From Luteibacter jiangsuensis (GTDB lineage Bacteria; Pseudomonadota; Gammaproteobacteria; Xanthomonadales; Rhodanobacteraceae), in assembly GCF_030812295.1 (NCBI RefSeq), contig NZ_JAUSSK010000001.1, positions 62,001-126,000 of the forward strand: a stretch of DNA of 64,000 bases, written 5' to 3'. The notes under the pieces are model-generated. The model saw only the letters and a program-made list of their open reading frames with translations. It was not told where the DNA came from and ran no database searches. Numbering within the stretch: the stretch's first letter is position 1; each line of letters starts with the position of its first letter. Position numbers and translations under genes: made by a program. Below are positions 25,071 to 33,237 of the stretch, one piece after another.

Positions 25071-26662
25071 CGGGAGACTCCCACGTCGGCATCGGTCCAT
25101 CGGCCGTCGATGCGTCGTTGAACCGGTCCTGGATTGCGATCGCGCAGTTCCGGCGGCAGCAACGCGTCGGGCACGTTGTCGTAGCTGTGCAGCGCGGCGA
25201 AGCGATGGATCGCGGTGGGCATGCCCACCGCGGTGAAGCCGGGATGGCCCGTCGCGGGGTAGGGGCCACCATGATTCATCGCCGGGCTGACCGCCACGCC
25301 CGTGGGCATGCGGTTGGCGATGAGGCGGCCCACGCGCTTGCGCAAGGGTGGCGCGACCGCTTGCCAGAGCGCGTCGTCGCTGCCGTCGGCGGCGCGGTAC
25401 AGCGTCGCCGTGAGGTTGCCCTCGAAGGCTTCGGCGATCGCCACCATCGTGGTCTCGTCCCCGCCGCTGACGAGCAGGCTCACGGGACCGAACGCTTCCG
25501 CCTGCAGGGCCTCGCGATGGGCGAGGAAGGTCGCGGCGTCGACATGGAGCAAGGTGGGTTCGAAGCGGTAGCCCTGGCCGTCACCCTTGCTTCCGCCGGC
25601 CAGCACGCCGGCACCGGCGTCGACGAGATCCCGCACGGCGCGCGCGAGGTTCTCTTGCACGCCACGGGAGAACAGCGGACGCGGCGTCGCCGACGCGAAC
25701 TGTTTCGTGGCGGTGGCGACGAAGGTGTCGCCGGCCTCGCCCTGCGCGACCACGACGATGCCGGGGTTGGTGCAGAACTGGCCGCTGCCCATGGTGCACG
25801 AGGCGAAGAACTCCTGCGCGAGCGACTCCGCGCGTTCCGCCAACGCACCGGGCAACAGGAACACAGGGTTGACGCTGGAAAGTTCCGCGTACATCGGAAC
25901 GCCGGCCACATCGGCGGCGACCTTCAGGGCGAGGCCGCCTGCGCGGCTACCCGTGAAGCCAATCGCGCCCAGCCTCGCGTCACCGGCCAGGGCCACGCCC
26001 AGCGCATTGTCGAAGTGGTAGAGCATCTGCACCGACGCGGCGGGCAGGCCGGCATCGTGCAACGCCTTGTGCGCCAGTTCGGCGAGGCGGCGGCTGGTCG
26101 CCGGATGCGACGGATGGGCCTTGGCGATCACCGGGTTGCGCGCGGCGATGGCCGAGGCGAAGTCGCTGCCGGCGATGGCGTTGAAGGCGAAGGGGAAGTT
26201 GTTCGGACCGAACACCAGTACCGGCTTGACCAGCGGTGCGCGGTGCGCGCGCAGGCCGGTGGCGGTGTCGATGACCGGCTCGGTCCACGCGTAGTCGCGA
26301 ACGGCACGTGCCGCCTGCCGAAGCTGCCCGCTCGTGCGCGGCAATTCCACCGAGCGCAGGCGTGGCTCGGCAGGCAGCGCGGTTTCCTCCGCGGCCAGCG
26401 CGACCAGCGTGTCCGTCTCCTCTTCGATCGCCGTGGCGTACCGTTCGAGGAAATCGGCGATGCGCGCCGGAGGTGTCGCCGCCAGTTCCACCGCGACCGA
26501 GGAAGCGGCGGCGAGCGCGGCTTCCAGATCGGCCGCGCCGCTGATGGGAAACGCGGGGCCGATCGGCTCGGCCCGCGTCGGGTCTTCCGCGCGGAACGCG
26601 CCGGCCGCATCGAGCGATGCGCACCAGCGGCCGCCGAGCAGCAGTTTCGCATCGGCCGGCAT
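25067..26662 (-). CDS. 2,5-dioxovalerate (alpha-ketoglutarate semialdehyde) dehydrogenase
   Basis: A 531-residue aldehyde dehydrogenase, longer than the usual 490, as in the KGSADH type III group tied to hydroxyproline and sugar-acid pathways. The catalytic Asn region is GPNNFPF (N154), the general-base Glu is in YAELSSVNP (E260) and the catalytic Cys in GSGQFCTNPG (C297). It oxidises 2-oxoglutarate semialdehyde to 2-oxoglutarate with NAD(P)+, the last step of hydroxyproline breakdown. It is 3 bases downstream of the dapA-like gene and overlaps the M24 peptidase gene. Confidence 0.92.
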   Translation of the reverse strand: MPADAKLLLGGRWCASLDAAGAFRAEDPTRAEPIGPAFPISGAADLEAALAAASSVAVELAATPPARIADFLERYATAIEEETDTLVALAAEETALPAEPRLRSVELPRTSGQLRQAARAVRDYAWTEPVIDTATGLRAHRAPLVKPVLVFGPNNFPFAFNAIAGSDFASAIAARNPVIAKAHPSHPATSRRLAELAHKALHDAGLPAASVQMLYHFDNALGVALAGDARLGAIGFTGSRAGGLALKVAADVAGVPMYAELSSVNPVFLLPGALAERAESLAQEFFASCTMGSGQFCTNPGIVVVAQGEAGDTFVATATKQFASATPRPLFSRGVQENLARAVRDLVDAGAGVLAGGSKGDGQGYRFEPTLLHVDAATFLAHREALQAEAFGPVSLLVSGGDETTMVAIAEAFEGNLTATLYRAADGSDDALWQAVAPPLRKRVGRLIANRMPTGVAVSPAMNHGGPYPATGHPGFTAVGMPTAIHRFAALHSYDNVPDALLPPELRDRNPGPVQRRIDGRWTDADVGVSR

Positions 26663-26665
26663 GAC

Positions 26666-27571
26666 TCAGAGCTCCGGCTTCGTGGCGATGGCGTGGTCGA
26701 TCACGGCCAGCGCGGCCTCGCGTTCGGCGCCCGTGACCGTCAAGCGCGGCGCGCGTACGGTTTCGCTGCCCATGCCGGTCTTGGCCTGCACGAGCTTGAT
26801 CAGCTGCACGAAGGTGGGCACCGTGTCGAGACGGAGCAATGGCAGGAACCATGCGTACAGCGATTCAGCCGCGCGGGGTCCGCCGTCGCGCGCGAGTTCG
26901 AACAGCTTCACCGATTCCTTCGGATACGCGTTGACCAGGCCCGCGATCCAGCCCACCGCACCCATGCTCACGCCTTCGACGAGGGCATCGTCCATGCCGA
27001 CAAGGAGGTCGAGGCGATCGCCGAGCAGGGCACGGATGGCGGCGAAACGGCGCACGTCGCCGGAGGACTCCTTCACCGCCTGCAGGTTGGGGAACTGCGC
27101 GGCGAGTTCGGCGATCTGCGCGGGCGCGAAGTCGGTCTTGTAGGCGACCGGGTTGTTGTAAAGCATGCAGGGCAGGTCGGTGGCCGCGATGACGGCCTTC
27201 ACATGCGCGCTCATTTCACGCCAGTCGGTGGAATACACATACGGTGGCAGCACCATCAAGCCGGCGCAGCCGATGGCCTTGGCTTCCTTCGCGAGGCGCA
27301 CGGCTTCATCGGTCGAGAGCGACGCGATGCCGGGAATCACCGGCGCACGGCCGTCGAGTGCCTTGACCAGGGTGCGCAGGATGTCGGTCTTCTCCTCGAA
27401 GCTCAGCGTGGCCGCTTCGCCGAGGGAACCGAGGGGCACGATGCCCTTGCACCCGGCGTCGATCATCTGCAACGCATGGCTGGCGAGGAAGGCGTGGTCG
27501 ACCTTGCCATCGGCGGTGAAGGGCGTGGTGACGGCCGGCAGGACGCCGCGCCAGAAAGTGGCCTTGCTCAT
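26666..27571 (-). CDS. Pyrroline-4-hydroxy-2-carboxylate deaminase (DHDPS family)
   Basis: A 301-residue DapA-superfamily TIM barrel. It has the Schiff-base lysine in LQAVKESSGD (K167), the catalytic Tyr in MLYNNP (Y138) and the phosphate/carboxylate loop GSLGEAATLS (48-57). Context identifies it as the deaminase that turns delta-1-pyrroline-4-hydroxy-2-carboxylate into 2-oxoglutarate semialdehyde and ammonia, rather than a lysine-pathway enzyme. It follows the D-hydroxyproline dehydrogenase subunit with an ATGA overlap (27568-27571) and precedes the semialdehyde dehydrogenase. Confidence 0.9.
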   Translation of the reverse strand: MSKATFWRGVLPAVTTPFTADGKVDHAFLASHALQMIDAGCKGIVPLGSLGEAATLSFEEKTDILRTLVKALDGRAPVIPGIASLSTDEAVRLAKEAKAIGCAGLMVLPPYVYSTDWREMSAHVKAVIAATDLPCMLYNNPVAYKTDFAPAQIAELAAQFPNLQAVKESSGDVRRFAAIRALLGDRLDLLVGMDDALVEGVSMGAVGWIAGLVNAYPKESVKLFELARDGGPRAAESLYAWFLPLLRLDTVPTFVQLIKLVQAKTGMGSETVRAPRLTVTGAEREAALAVIDHAIATKPEL

Positions 27572-28863
27572 GGTGTGTAGCCTCTCGTATCGCTGACGGA
27601 AGAAAGAACGGGTTCGCCCAGCGTGGCCAGGCGAGTGGGAAAGAGGGGCGGCCGCATGCCGCCGCGCGGGCCATGCCCGAGTTCGGCGAGCGCGCCGCCG
27701 CAGATGCGGCCCTGGCAGGCGCCCATGCCGCAGCGCGTGGCGAGCTTCGCTTCGCGGGCGTCCGTGTGCGTGCGCACGGCGCCGAGGGAGACGTCTTCGC
27801 ACCGGCAGATCGTCGTATCGTCGTTCGCGAGCCCGCGCACGTCGTCGCGGAGCGCGAAGTGTTGGCGTAGCGAGGCGGCGAAGGCGCGCGCGCGATCGCG
27901 CCGCTGCACCAGCGCTCGGGGCACCGCCGCCCCGGCGGCGGCCAGCCCGGCGATGTGGCCTTCCACCCTGGCGCAGTCGATTCCGCCGATACCGCAGGCT
28001 TCGCCGGCGGCGAACACGCGCGGTTGGCTCGTGGCCTGCCACGGGCCGACCTGTACACGCGCATGTGCGCCTTCCGGCTCCAGCGCGCAACCGAGCAATT
28101 GGGCCAGTTCCACCTGTGGCAGCAGGCCGTAGCCCACCGCCAGCAGATCGCACTCGATGCGTTCGTCACCCTGGCCGCCGCGTACATGCGCGCCGCTGAC
28201 GCCATGGTCGCCCTCGGCGGTGGTCACGATGCTGCCGGTCCGATAAGGGACGCGCGCGAGTTCGAGTCGCAGCCGTGCCGCTTGCGCGAGCTTACCCGGC
28301 CAACGCCAGAGACCGGCGGCGAAGCGGTGCACGGCAGATGCGCCGGCCTGCTCGTGGATGCCCACGACGTGCGCGCCGTGCCGCTGCGCGGTCGCCGCGG
28401 CCGCGAACAGCAGCGGCCCGCTGCCGGCGATGAGCACACGCTTGCCGCGCAAGGGCCAGCCTTGCTTGGCCAGTGCCTGTAGACCGCCAGCACCGGTGAC
28501 GCCAGGCAGGGTCCAGCCAGGGAAGGGCAGCAGGAGCTCGCGTGCGCCGGTGGCGAGTACCAGCGCGCCATAGGCAAGATGGAAGCCGCGTCGCGCATCC
28601 TGCAGGAGCAGTCGCTCCGGCTCGACCGCGACGACCTGCGTTCCTTCGAGGTACGTGACGTTGGCATTTCCGGCGGCGGCGCGGATCGCATCCATCGCCA
28701 CACGCGGTTGGCCGTGCAGCGCATCGTGCCGCCATACCTGACCGCCTGCGCGTGGCTGGCTATCGATCAGCACCACCCGCTTGCCGTGGCTCGCGGCGGC
28801 CTCCGCCGCGGCGAGGCCCGCCGGTCCGGCGCCGACGACGACGATGTCGCAGGCGTCAACCAT
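27568..28863 (-). CDS. cis-4-hydroxy-D-proline dehydrogenase, FAD/NAD-binding subunit
   Basis: A 431-residue flavoprotein of the HcnB/opine-oxidase-A type. The GAGPAG loop is at residues 11-16, a second nucleotide fold begins KRVLIAGSGPLL, and a BFD-like [2Fe-2S] site lies at the C-terminus (CRCED near 353-355 and CGMGACQGRIC near 378-388). With the small ferredoxin-like protein and the D-amino-acid-oxidase-like subunit next door it forms the three-part membrane-linked dehydrogenase known from Pseudomonas hydroxyproline operons. It overlaps the ferredoxin-like gene by 8 bases and the deaminase gene by 4. Confidence 0.88.
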   Translation of the reverse strand: MVDACDIVVVGAGPAGLAAAEAAASHGKRVVLIDSQPRAGGQVWRHDALHGQPRVAMDAIRAAAGNANVTYLEGTQVVAVEPERLLLQDARRGFHLAYGALVLATGARELLLPFPGWTLPGVTGAGGLQALAKQGWPLRGKRVLIAGSGPLLFAAAATAQRHGAHVVGIHEQAGASAVHRFAAGLWRWPGKLAQAARLRLELARVPYRTGSIVTTAEGDHGVSGAHVRGGQGDERIECDLLAVGYGLLPQVELAQLLGCALEPEGAHARVQVGPWQATSQPRVFAAGEACGIGGIDCARVEGHIAGLAAAGAAVPRALVQRRDRARAFAASLRQHFALRDDVRGLANDDTTICRCEDVSLGAVRTHTDAREAKLATRCGMGACQGRICGGALAELGHGPRGGMRPPLFPTRLATLGEPVLSSVSDTRGYTP

Positions 28864-29104
28864 CGGTTTCCACCCGCATGCCAGGATTGACGACGCGCTG
28901 GCAGGCGCGCTGCTGGGCCACGCCGTCGATGCGCACGCGGCATTCGAAGCACACGCCCATGCCGCACAGCGGCGCGCGCGGCTCGCCTGTCACGGAATGG
29001 CGGAACGGTTGGCCAACGAGCGCGATCGCCGTCGCGACGGATATGCCTGCCGGCACGTGCACGCGAAGTCCGTTGATGGTGAGTCGCACGGTGCTCATCT
29101 TCAT
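28856..29104 (-). CDS. cis-4-hydroxy-D-proline dehydrogenase, [2Fe-2S] subunit
   Basis: An 82-residue ferredoxin-like protein (Fer2_4). Cluster cysteines are C47, C52, C55 and C68 (LCGMGVCFECRV, RACQRV), the plant-type spacing C-x4-C-x2-C-x12-C. It is the small gamma subunit of the heterotrimeric dehydrogenase and should pass electrons between the flavoprotein subunits. It starts inside the stop of the upstream oxidase (ATGA at 29101-29104) and ends inside the downstream subunit, so all three are made together. An ATG two codons later is possible. Confidence 0.9.
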   Translation of the reverse strand: MKMSTVRLTINGLRVHVPAGISVATAIALVGQPFRHSVTGEPRAPLCGMGVCFECRVRIDGVAQQRACQRVVNPGMRVETDG

Positions 29105-30198
29105 GGCTGCACCCGTGAGGGATCGTAGGGGGTCGGATCGATCGCGGGAGCACGGCCGAGGATCTGGTCGACGACCACGCGCGCGCTACCCAGTGAAGTC
29201 GTCACGCCCAGCCCTTCGTGCGCGGCTGCCACCCAGACGTCGTCGCGGCCTGGTGCACGGCCAAGATAGGGCAAGCCGTCCACGCTCACCGGACGAAAAC
29301 CCGTCCACAGGCGAATCGCGTCCAGTTCGCGCAGTCGTGGCAGGAAGTGGAAGCTCCGCTCCAGCATGCGCCGGATCATTTCCATCGAAACGCCGGTGTC
29401 GACGGCGTCGTACTCTCGCGACGAACCGATCAGGATCTGTCCGGTAGGCCGTGGCTGCACGTTGAATGCGACACTGGCGGCATCGCCGCCATGTGCACTG
29501 TCCGCATAGCCGAGTTCCAGCAACTGGTGCCGGATCACGCCGGGATAGCGATCGGTGATCACCAGATGTCCCTTGCGCAACCGTACGGGCAATCCTGGCA
29601 GCAAGCTCGGCAACGCACCGCCGGTCGCGAGCAACACGGGACCATGCAGTCGCTGGCCACCATGCAGGAGCACGCCGCGGTCGTCGAGGCGGAAGACCGC
29701 ATCGGCGTGATACGTGGCACCCCGCGTGATCGCCCGGTCGACCCAATGACGGGCGACGGCCGGTGGAAACACTACCGCTTCGTTCGCGACACGCATGCCA
29801 CCGGCGAGGCCAGGTGCGAGCGAGGGCTCAAGGCGGTAAAGCTCCCGCGCATCGACCCGCTCGGCGGCCACGCCCGAGGCGGCAAGCCGCGCGATCTTTT
29901 CCGGAATACGCGCGAACTCTTCATCGTTGCTGGCCACCCACAGGGTTCCGCAGCGGCTGAACTCCGCCTGTGGCAGGTTCGCGAACGCTTCCCAGAGGCC
30001 TAGCGAGTAATGCGCCAGCGCGAGTTCCGCGGGGTCGTCGTCCATGGCCACGAGGTGACCCATCGCCGCGGCGGTCGCGCCGCCCCCGACGACGCCCGGT
30101 TCCACGATCGCGATGCGCATGCCCTGCATGGTGGCGTAGTCGGCGCATGCCGCGCCAACGATGCCGGCACCGACGATGATCAGGTCGTGACCGCTCAC
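29101..30198 (-). CDS. cis-4-hydroxy-D-proline dehydrogenase, DAO-type FAD subunit
   Basis: A 365-residue glycine/D-amino-acid-oxidase-type flavoprotein (DAO superfamily). The FAD-binding [13 protein letters not shown] loop is at about residues 10-22. [21 protein letters not shown] and [17 protein letters not shown] are family-typical substrate-domain motifs. It oxidises cis-4-hydroxy-D-proline, the epimerase product, to the pyrroline. The start is GTG, sharing bases with the epimerase stop (GTGA, 30195-30198). The three subunit genes lie in the order DAO, ferredoxin, HcnB type. Confidence 0.9.
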   Translation of the reverse strand: MSGHDLIIVGAGIVGAACADYATMQGMRIAIVEPGVVGGGATAAAMGHLVAMDDDPAELALAHYSLGLWEAFANLPQAEFSRCGTLWVASNDEEFARIPEKIARLAASGVAAERVDARELYRLEPSLAPGLAGGMRVANEAVVFPPAVARHWVDRAITRGATYHADAVFRLDDRGVLLHGGQRLHGPVLLATGGALPSLLPGLPVRLRKGHLVITDRYPGVIRHQLLELGYADSAHGGDAASVAFNVQPRPTGQILIGSSREYDAVDTGVSMEMIRRMLERSFHFLPRLRELDAIRLWTGFRPVSVDGLPYLGRAPGRDDVWVAAAHEGLGVTTSLGSARVVVDQILGRAPAIDPTPYDPSRVQP

Positions 30199-31136
30199 CC
30201 CGCGCCGATACCCCAGGCCAGCGGATCGGCCTCGTCGATCAGGATCTGCCCCTTCATGGTGACGTGCGCGCTACCGGTGATGCGGGGCAGGACGCCCGAC
30301 GCACCGGGCTGGAAGGTGACCTCGAACACGCTGCCGAGGATGCCGGCCTGCCGCCAGACGGCGCCCACGGCCAGCTTTCCGTCGGCGGCCAGGCAGGCGA
30401 CCTTGGCACTGGTACCGGTGCCGCACGGCGAGCGGTCGTAGGCCATGCCGGGACAGAGCACGAAGTTGCGGCCGTCGGCGTCGGGTTGCCCGGGCGCCGC
30501 GTTCAATTCGATATGGTCGATCTCCGCGCCGTCCGCGCCGGTGATGCCCTCGCGTTCCAGCGCCGCGCGGATGGCCTCCGTATAGACGGTCAGCGCGCGT
30601 TGATGGTCGAGGGTCAGCGGCAGCGGCGTGTCGGCCGTGATGAAGAACCAGTTGCCACCCCAGGCGACATCGCCGACGACACTGCCGTAGCCCGGTACCT
30701 CAAGGCGAACATCCTTGCGGTGGCGATAACTTTCCACGTTGTCGATCGACACGCGGCCATCGTCCAGCAGTTCGATGCCGACGGTACCCACGGGCGTCTC
30801 GAGGCGGTGGCGGCCCGGACCGATGCGTCCGAGGTGCTGCAACGTCCGGATCGTGCCGATGGTGCCGTGGCCGCACATGCCGAGATAGCCGACGTTGTTG
30901 AAGAAAATCACCCCGGCGCAGGCCTCGGGATCGGCTGGCGGGACGAGCAGGGCGCCCACCATCGTGTCCGAGCCACGCGGCTCGCAGGCGATCGCCTGGC
31001 GCCAGCGATCGTGCTCCGCGCGCATGAGCCGCCGACGTTCGGCGAGGGAGCCATTGCCCAGATCGGGGAAGCCGGACAGGACGACGCGTGTGGGTTCGCC
31101 GCCGGTATGCGAATCGATGAAGTCGAGGGTGTGCAT
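30195..31136 (-). CDS. 4-hydroxyproline 2-epimerase
   Basis: A 313-residue member of the proline racemase superfamily. Both catalytic cysteines are present, C88 in GMCGHGTIG and C238 in [10 protein letters not shown]. That pair marks racemase/epimerase activity; trans-3-hydroxyproline dehydratases carry Thr at the second site. The N-terminus [14 protein letters not shown] matches Pseudomonas epimerases. It converts trans-4-hydroxy-L-proline to cis-4-hydroxy-D-proline, the entry step. It is first in the minus-strand operon. An ATG at 31145 (three codons upstream) is an equally possible start. The promoter must lie in the 200-base region shared with the AraC regulator. Confidence 0.93.
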   Translation of the reverse strand: MHTLDFIDSHTGGEPTRVVLSGFPDLGNGSLAERRRLMRAEHDRWRQAIACEPRGSDTMVGALLVPPADPEACAGVIFFNNVGYLGMCGHGTIGTIRTLQHLGRIGPGRHRLETPVGTVGIELLDDGRVSIDNVESYRHRKDVRLEVPGYGSVVGDVAWGGNWFFITADTPLPLTLDHQRALTVYTEAIRAALEREGITGADGAEIDHIELNAAPGQPDADGRNFVLCPGMAYDRSPCGTGTSAKVACLAADGKLAVGAVWRQAGILGSVFEVTFQPGASGVLPRITGSAHVTMKGQILIDEADPLAWGIGAG

Positions 31137-31252
31137 GGGGTTCATGCTCGCCGGGCAGTGCCTCGGCGGGATAGAAACCTTTGCCGGATTCGGATGCGGA
31201 ATTCGGCATACCTTCTGAAGGCGGCATGATCGCCGCGGCGACACCGCCGTAC

Positions 31253-31283
31253 TTGCCATCCGACCGCCCATCGGCTTTATGAT
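31253..31283 (+). promoter_or_regulatory. Possible sigma-70 promoter of the PAS-AraC regulator
   Basis: TTGCCA at 31253-31258 and TATGAT at 31278-31283 resemble -35 and -10 hexamers, with 19 bases between them (17 if TTTATG is taken as the -10). It lies 68 bases upstream of the regulator start. The hydroxyproline operon promoter should lie on the other strand in the same region, but no convincing hexamer pair was found there. Confidence 0.3.
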
Positions 31284-31350
31284 GCGGTGCGGCAGCGAAA
31301 TATACCGTTGCCCATGCCGTCGCCGCTCGCCCCGGAGGAGCCCCGCGCCC

Positions 31351-32055
31351 GTGAAGATTTCCGCCGATGAACTCGAGCCGCTCTTCGATGCGCTTCCCGA
31401 TGTGGTGTTCTTCGTCAAGGACACCCAGGGCCGCTACACGCACGCCAATCTGACCCTGGTCCGCCGGTTGGGTCTGAAGCATCGCAGCGACATCATCGGC
31501 AAGGACGTGACCGAGCTGTTCCCGACGACGATGGGCGGTTCCTACGCGGCCCAGGATCGTCGCGTGCTGGCCGGCGAGCTGATCGAGAACCAGCTCGAAG
31601 TGCATATCTTCAACAACCGCGCGCCGGGTTGGTGCCTGACCTGCAAGCGACCGTTGATCGCGCGCGGCGAGGTGCGCGGCGTCATCGGCATTTCGCGAGA
31701 CCTGGGCCAGCCGGATGGCAGGCATCCCACCTATGACCGCCTGCGCCGCGTGCTTGCGCACATGCAGGAACACTATGCGGACAACGTGCGCGTGCATACG
31801 CTGGCGACGCTCGCGGGCTTGTCGGTCGCGCAACTGGAACGGCATTTCCGCCGGGTTTTCCAGCTCACGCCGCAACAGGTGTTGACCAAGGTACGCATCG
31901 AGAGCGCGATGCGCCTGCTCGGCGGCGAGGACAGCATCGCGGCCATCGGCATGGCATGCGGTTTCGTCGATCAGAGCGCCTTCGCACGGCAATTCAAGGC
32001 GACGGTGGGGATGACGCCAAGCGCTTATCGCACGATGGTGACGGCTGAGCGTTGA
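31351..32055 (+). CDS. PAS-domain AraC-family activator of the hydroxyproline operon
   Basis: A 234-residue regulator. An N-terminal PAS domain covers about 5-115 ([22 protein letters not shown], then [11 protein letters not shown]), followed by an AraC double helix-turn-helix covering about 135-230 ([21 protein letters not shown] and [20 protein letters not shown]). The GTG at 31351 has GGAGGAG about 10 bases upstream; an ATG at 31279 would add 24 unusual Arg/Pro-rich residues. It is divergent from the epimerase, the usual place for the hydroxyproline regulator in Pseudomonas. PAS input rather than an AraC cupin suggests it senses a small metabolite such as hydroxyproline or a pyrroline. Target assignment is inferred from position. 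Confidence 0.85.
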   Translation: MKISADELEPLFDALPDVVFFVKDTQGRYTHANLTLVRRLGLKHRSDIIGKDVTELFPTTMGGSYAAQDRRVLAGELIENQLEVHIFNNRAPGWCLTCKRPLIARGEVRGVIGISRDLGQPDGRHPTYDRLRRVLAHMQEHYADNVRVHTLATLAGLSVAQLERHFRRVFQLTPQQVLTKVRIESAMRLLGGEDSIAAIGMACGFVDQSAFARQFKATVGMTPSAYRTMVTAER

Positions 32056-32429
32056 GCTCTGTTGATGACTCGGCTTCGCCTTCGTGGTTGAGGTGGTGTA
32101 GGGGCGGAGCCGTCGGCCGCCACCCTCGTCGCTCCGGTTACACCGTCGCTCGGGAAAGGAGGCCTGTGGGAGCCGACCCTGTCGGCGATGGGTGCTTGCC
32201 GTCATCTGGCCGCTGCCGCGGGATCGCCGACAAGGTCGGCTCCCACAACGGGGTTTCCAATTCGCCCTCCTGGCTCAGCGGAAACGGCCGGCCATCCATG
32301 GCCGGGCCCCTACGTGCCTTGTCGCCCGGCGCTCCTCGGTTCCGCACCTCGCGACGAGGGTGGCGCCCGGCAGCTCCCCCCGCGCCGCAAAACAAAAAAA
32401 CCGCCCTCGGGGAGGACGGTTTCCATATG
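32056..32429. repeat. Intergenic region of nested inverted repeats (REP pair inside a larger palindrome)
   Basis: 374 bases without a gene. The core is a REP-like pair: GTGGGAGCCGACCCTGTCGG at 32166-32185 (element continuing to 32192), and its inverse at 32223-32246. Outside it lie longer inverted matches: GTAGGGGC (32098-32105) with GCCCCTAC (32305-32312), and GCCACCCTCGTCGC (32119-32132) with GCGACGAGGGTGGC (32351-32364). The right end holds the tRNA-Leu terminator. No open frame here looks coding. Confidence 0.75.
32389..32423 (-). terminator. Rho-independent terminator of tRNA-Leu
   Basis: On the minus strand, a stem AACCGTCCTC/GAGGGCGGTT is followed by a run of seven T residues, seven bases downstream of the tRNA-Leu 3' end. 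Confidence 0.85.
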
Positions 32430-32514
32430 TGGTGCCCGAGGTCGGACTCGAACCGACAAGCCTTGCGGCGGAGGATTTTGAGTCCTCTGCGTCTACCAAT
32501 TCCACCACTCGGGC
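32430..32514 (-). tRNA. tRNA-Leu (anticodon CAA)
   Basis: An 85-base class II tRNA with a long variable arm. The acceptor is GCCCGAG/CTCGGGC with encoded CCA. The anticodon stem-loop GAGGA-CTCAAAA-TCCTC gives CAA, reading TTG. A variable arm of CGCCGCAAGGCTTGT type and T-loop GGTTCGAGTCC follow. It sits 21 bases beyond the stop of the thiol dioxygenase gene on the same strand. Confidence 0.96.
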
Positions 32515-32535
32515 ATGAACGCGATTATGCGGGAA

Positions 32536-33114
32536 TTAATGGACCCGGTCGAGGCCCAACTGGCGTTCATCGCGCAGGTACCAATCGTCGCCCTGGGGGT
32601 TGAACACGGCGCATTGGGTCATGCGGCCCGAGTAGATGTGCAGGCTGACGGCCACCGAATCCTCGCTCGGATTGCGGATGGTGTGGTACTCGTGCGGGGG
32701 GATGAGGCTGCCGGCGGAGCCGGGGCCGGCCTGGATCGAGCCGACGGGGCGGAAGTGGTAACGCTGGGCGTCGTGGTCGAGCAGTTCGTACTGGACGATC
32801 TCCAGCGCGCCGTTCCAGACGCCCTCGACGCACCACATGCCGCTATGGTCGTGGATCAGGGTGCCCTGGCCGGGGCCCCAGGTCATGGCGACCACGCTGT
32901 AGCCGTGTTCCTCGCTGCGGTAGAGCTCGCGGCGAGCGTAGTGGTCGCCGGCGGTCTCGAACACGCACTGGGGCAGCTGTACCTCCTGCGAGCGGATCAG
33001 CCGGCACAGCGCGTTGCGCAGGGTGTCGGTGATCGCCGGGGTGCTCGGCTGGGCGACCGAGGCGTCGATGGCCTCGATGAGCTTGCGGCTGCCCGGGAAG
33101 TCGACCGTGATCAT
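32536..33114 (-). CDS. Cysteine dioxygenase-family thiol dioxygenase
   Basis: A 192-residue cupin. The iron ligands follow the CDO pattern: H88 and H90 in LIHDHSGMWC, and H141 or H144 in PPHEYHTI. A cysteine (C95) and a tyrosine (Y161, HIYSG) stand where mammalian CDO forms its Cys-Tyr cross-link. It should oxidise cysteine to cysteine sulfinate; 3-mercaptopropionate dioxygenase is an alternative that sequence alone cannot exclude. It is 123 bases downstream of the metX-type gene on the same strand, which links it to sulfur amino acid metabolism. Confidence 0.85.
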   Translation of the reverse strand: MITVDFPGSRKLIEAIDASVAQPSTPAITDTLRNALCRLIRSQEVQLPQCVFETAGDHYARRELYRSEEHGYSVVAMTWGPGQGTLIHDHSGMWCVEGVWNGALEIVQYELLDHDAQRYHFRPVGSIQAGPGSAGSLIPPHEYHTIRNPSEDSVAVSLHIYSGRMTQCAVFNPQGDDWYLRDERQLGLDRVH

Positions 33115-33237
33115 GGGGTGGAACCTCGTCTTGCGATGCGTTGGGGACGCCTCTGGCGGTCGATCATATCAAAGGTGGCCGGAATCCGGGGTCGCGCCGT
33201 CAGCGGAACGCGGCGCCTTGTCCGGTCGTGGACCGGT

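Noticed and set aside
26666-27571. Lysine-pathway dihydrodipicolinate synthase (dapA)
   Set aside because: The fold and lysine are those of the superfamily, but the operon context is hydroxyproline breakdown, so the deaminase function was preferred.
24950-27580. An 876-codon open frame on the plus strand
   Set aside because: It lies antisense to the ALDH, deaminase and M24 genes, which have intact catalytic motifs. Its product is Arg/Gly/His-rich with no domain, as expected for an antisense frame in GC-rich DNA.
32056-32429. Genomic island or integrase attachment site next to tRNA-Leu
   Set aside because: No integrase and no direct repeat of the tRNA 3' end was found in the window; the repeats are REP-type.
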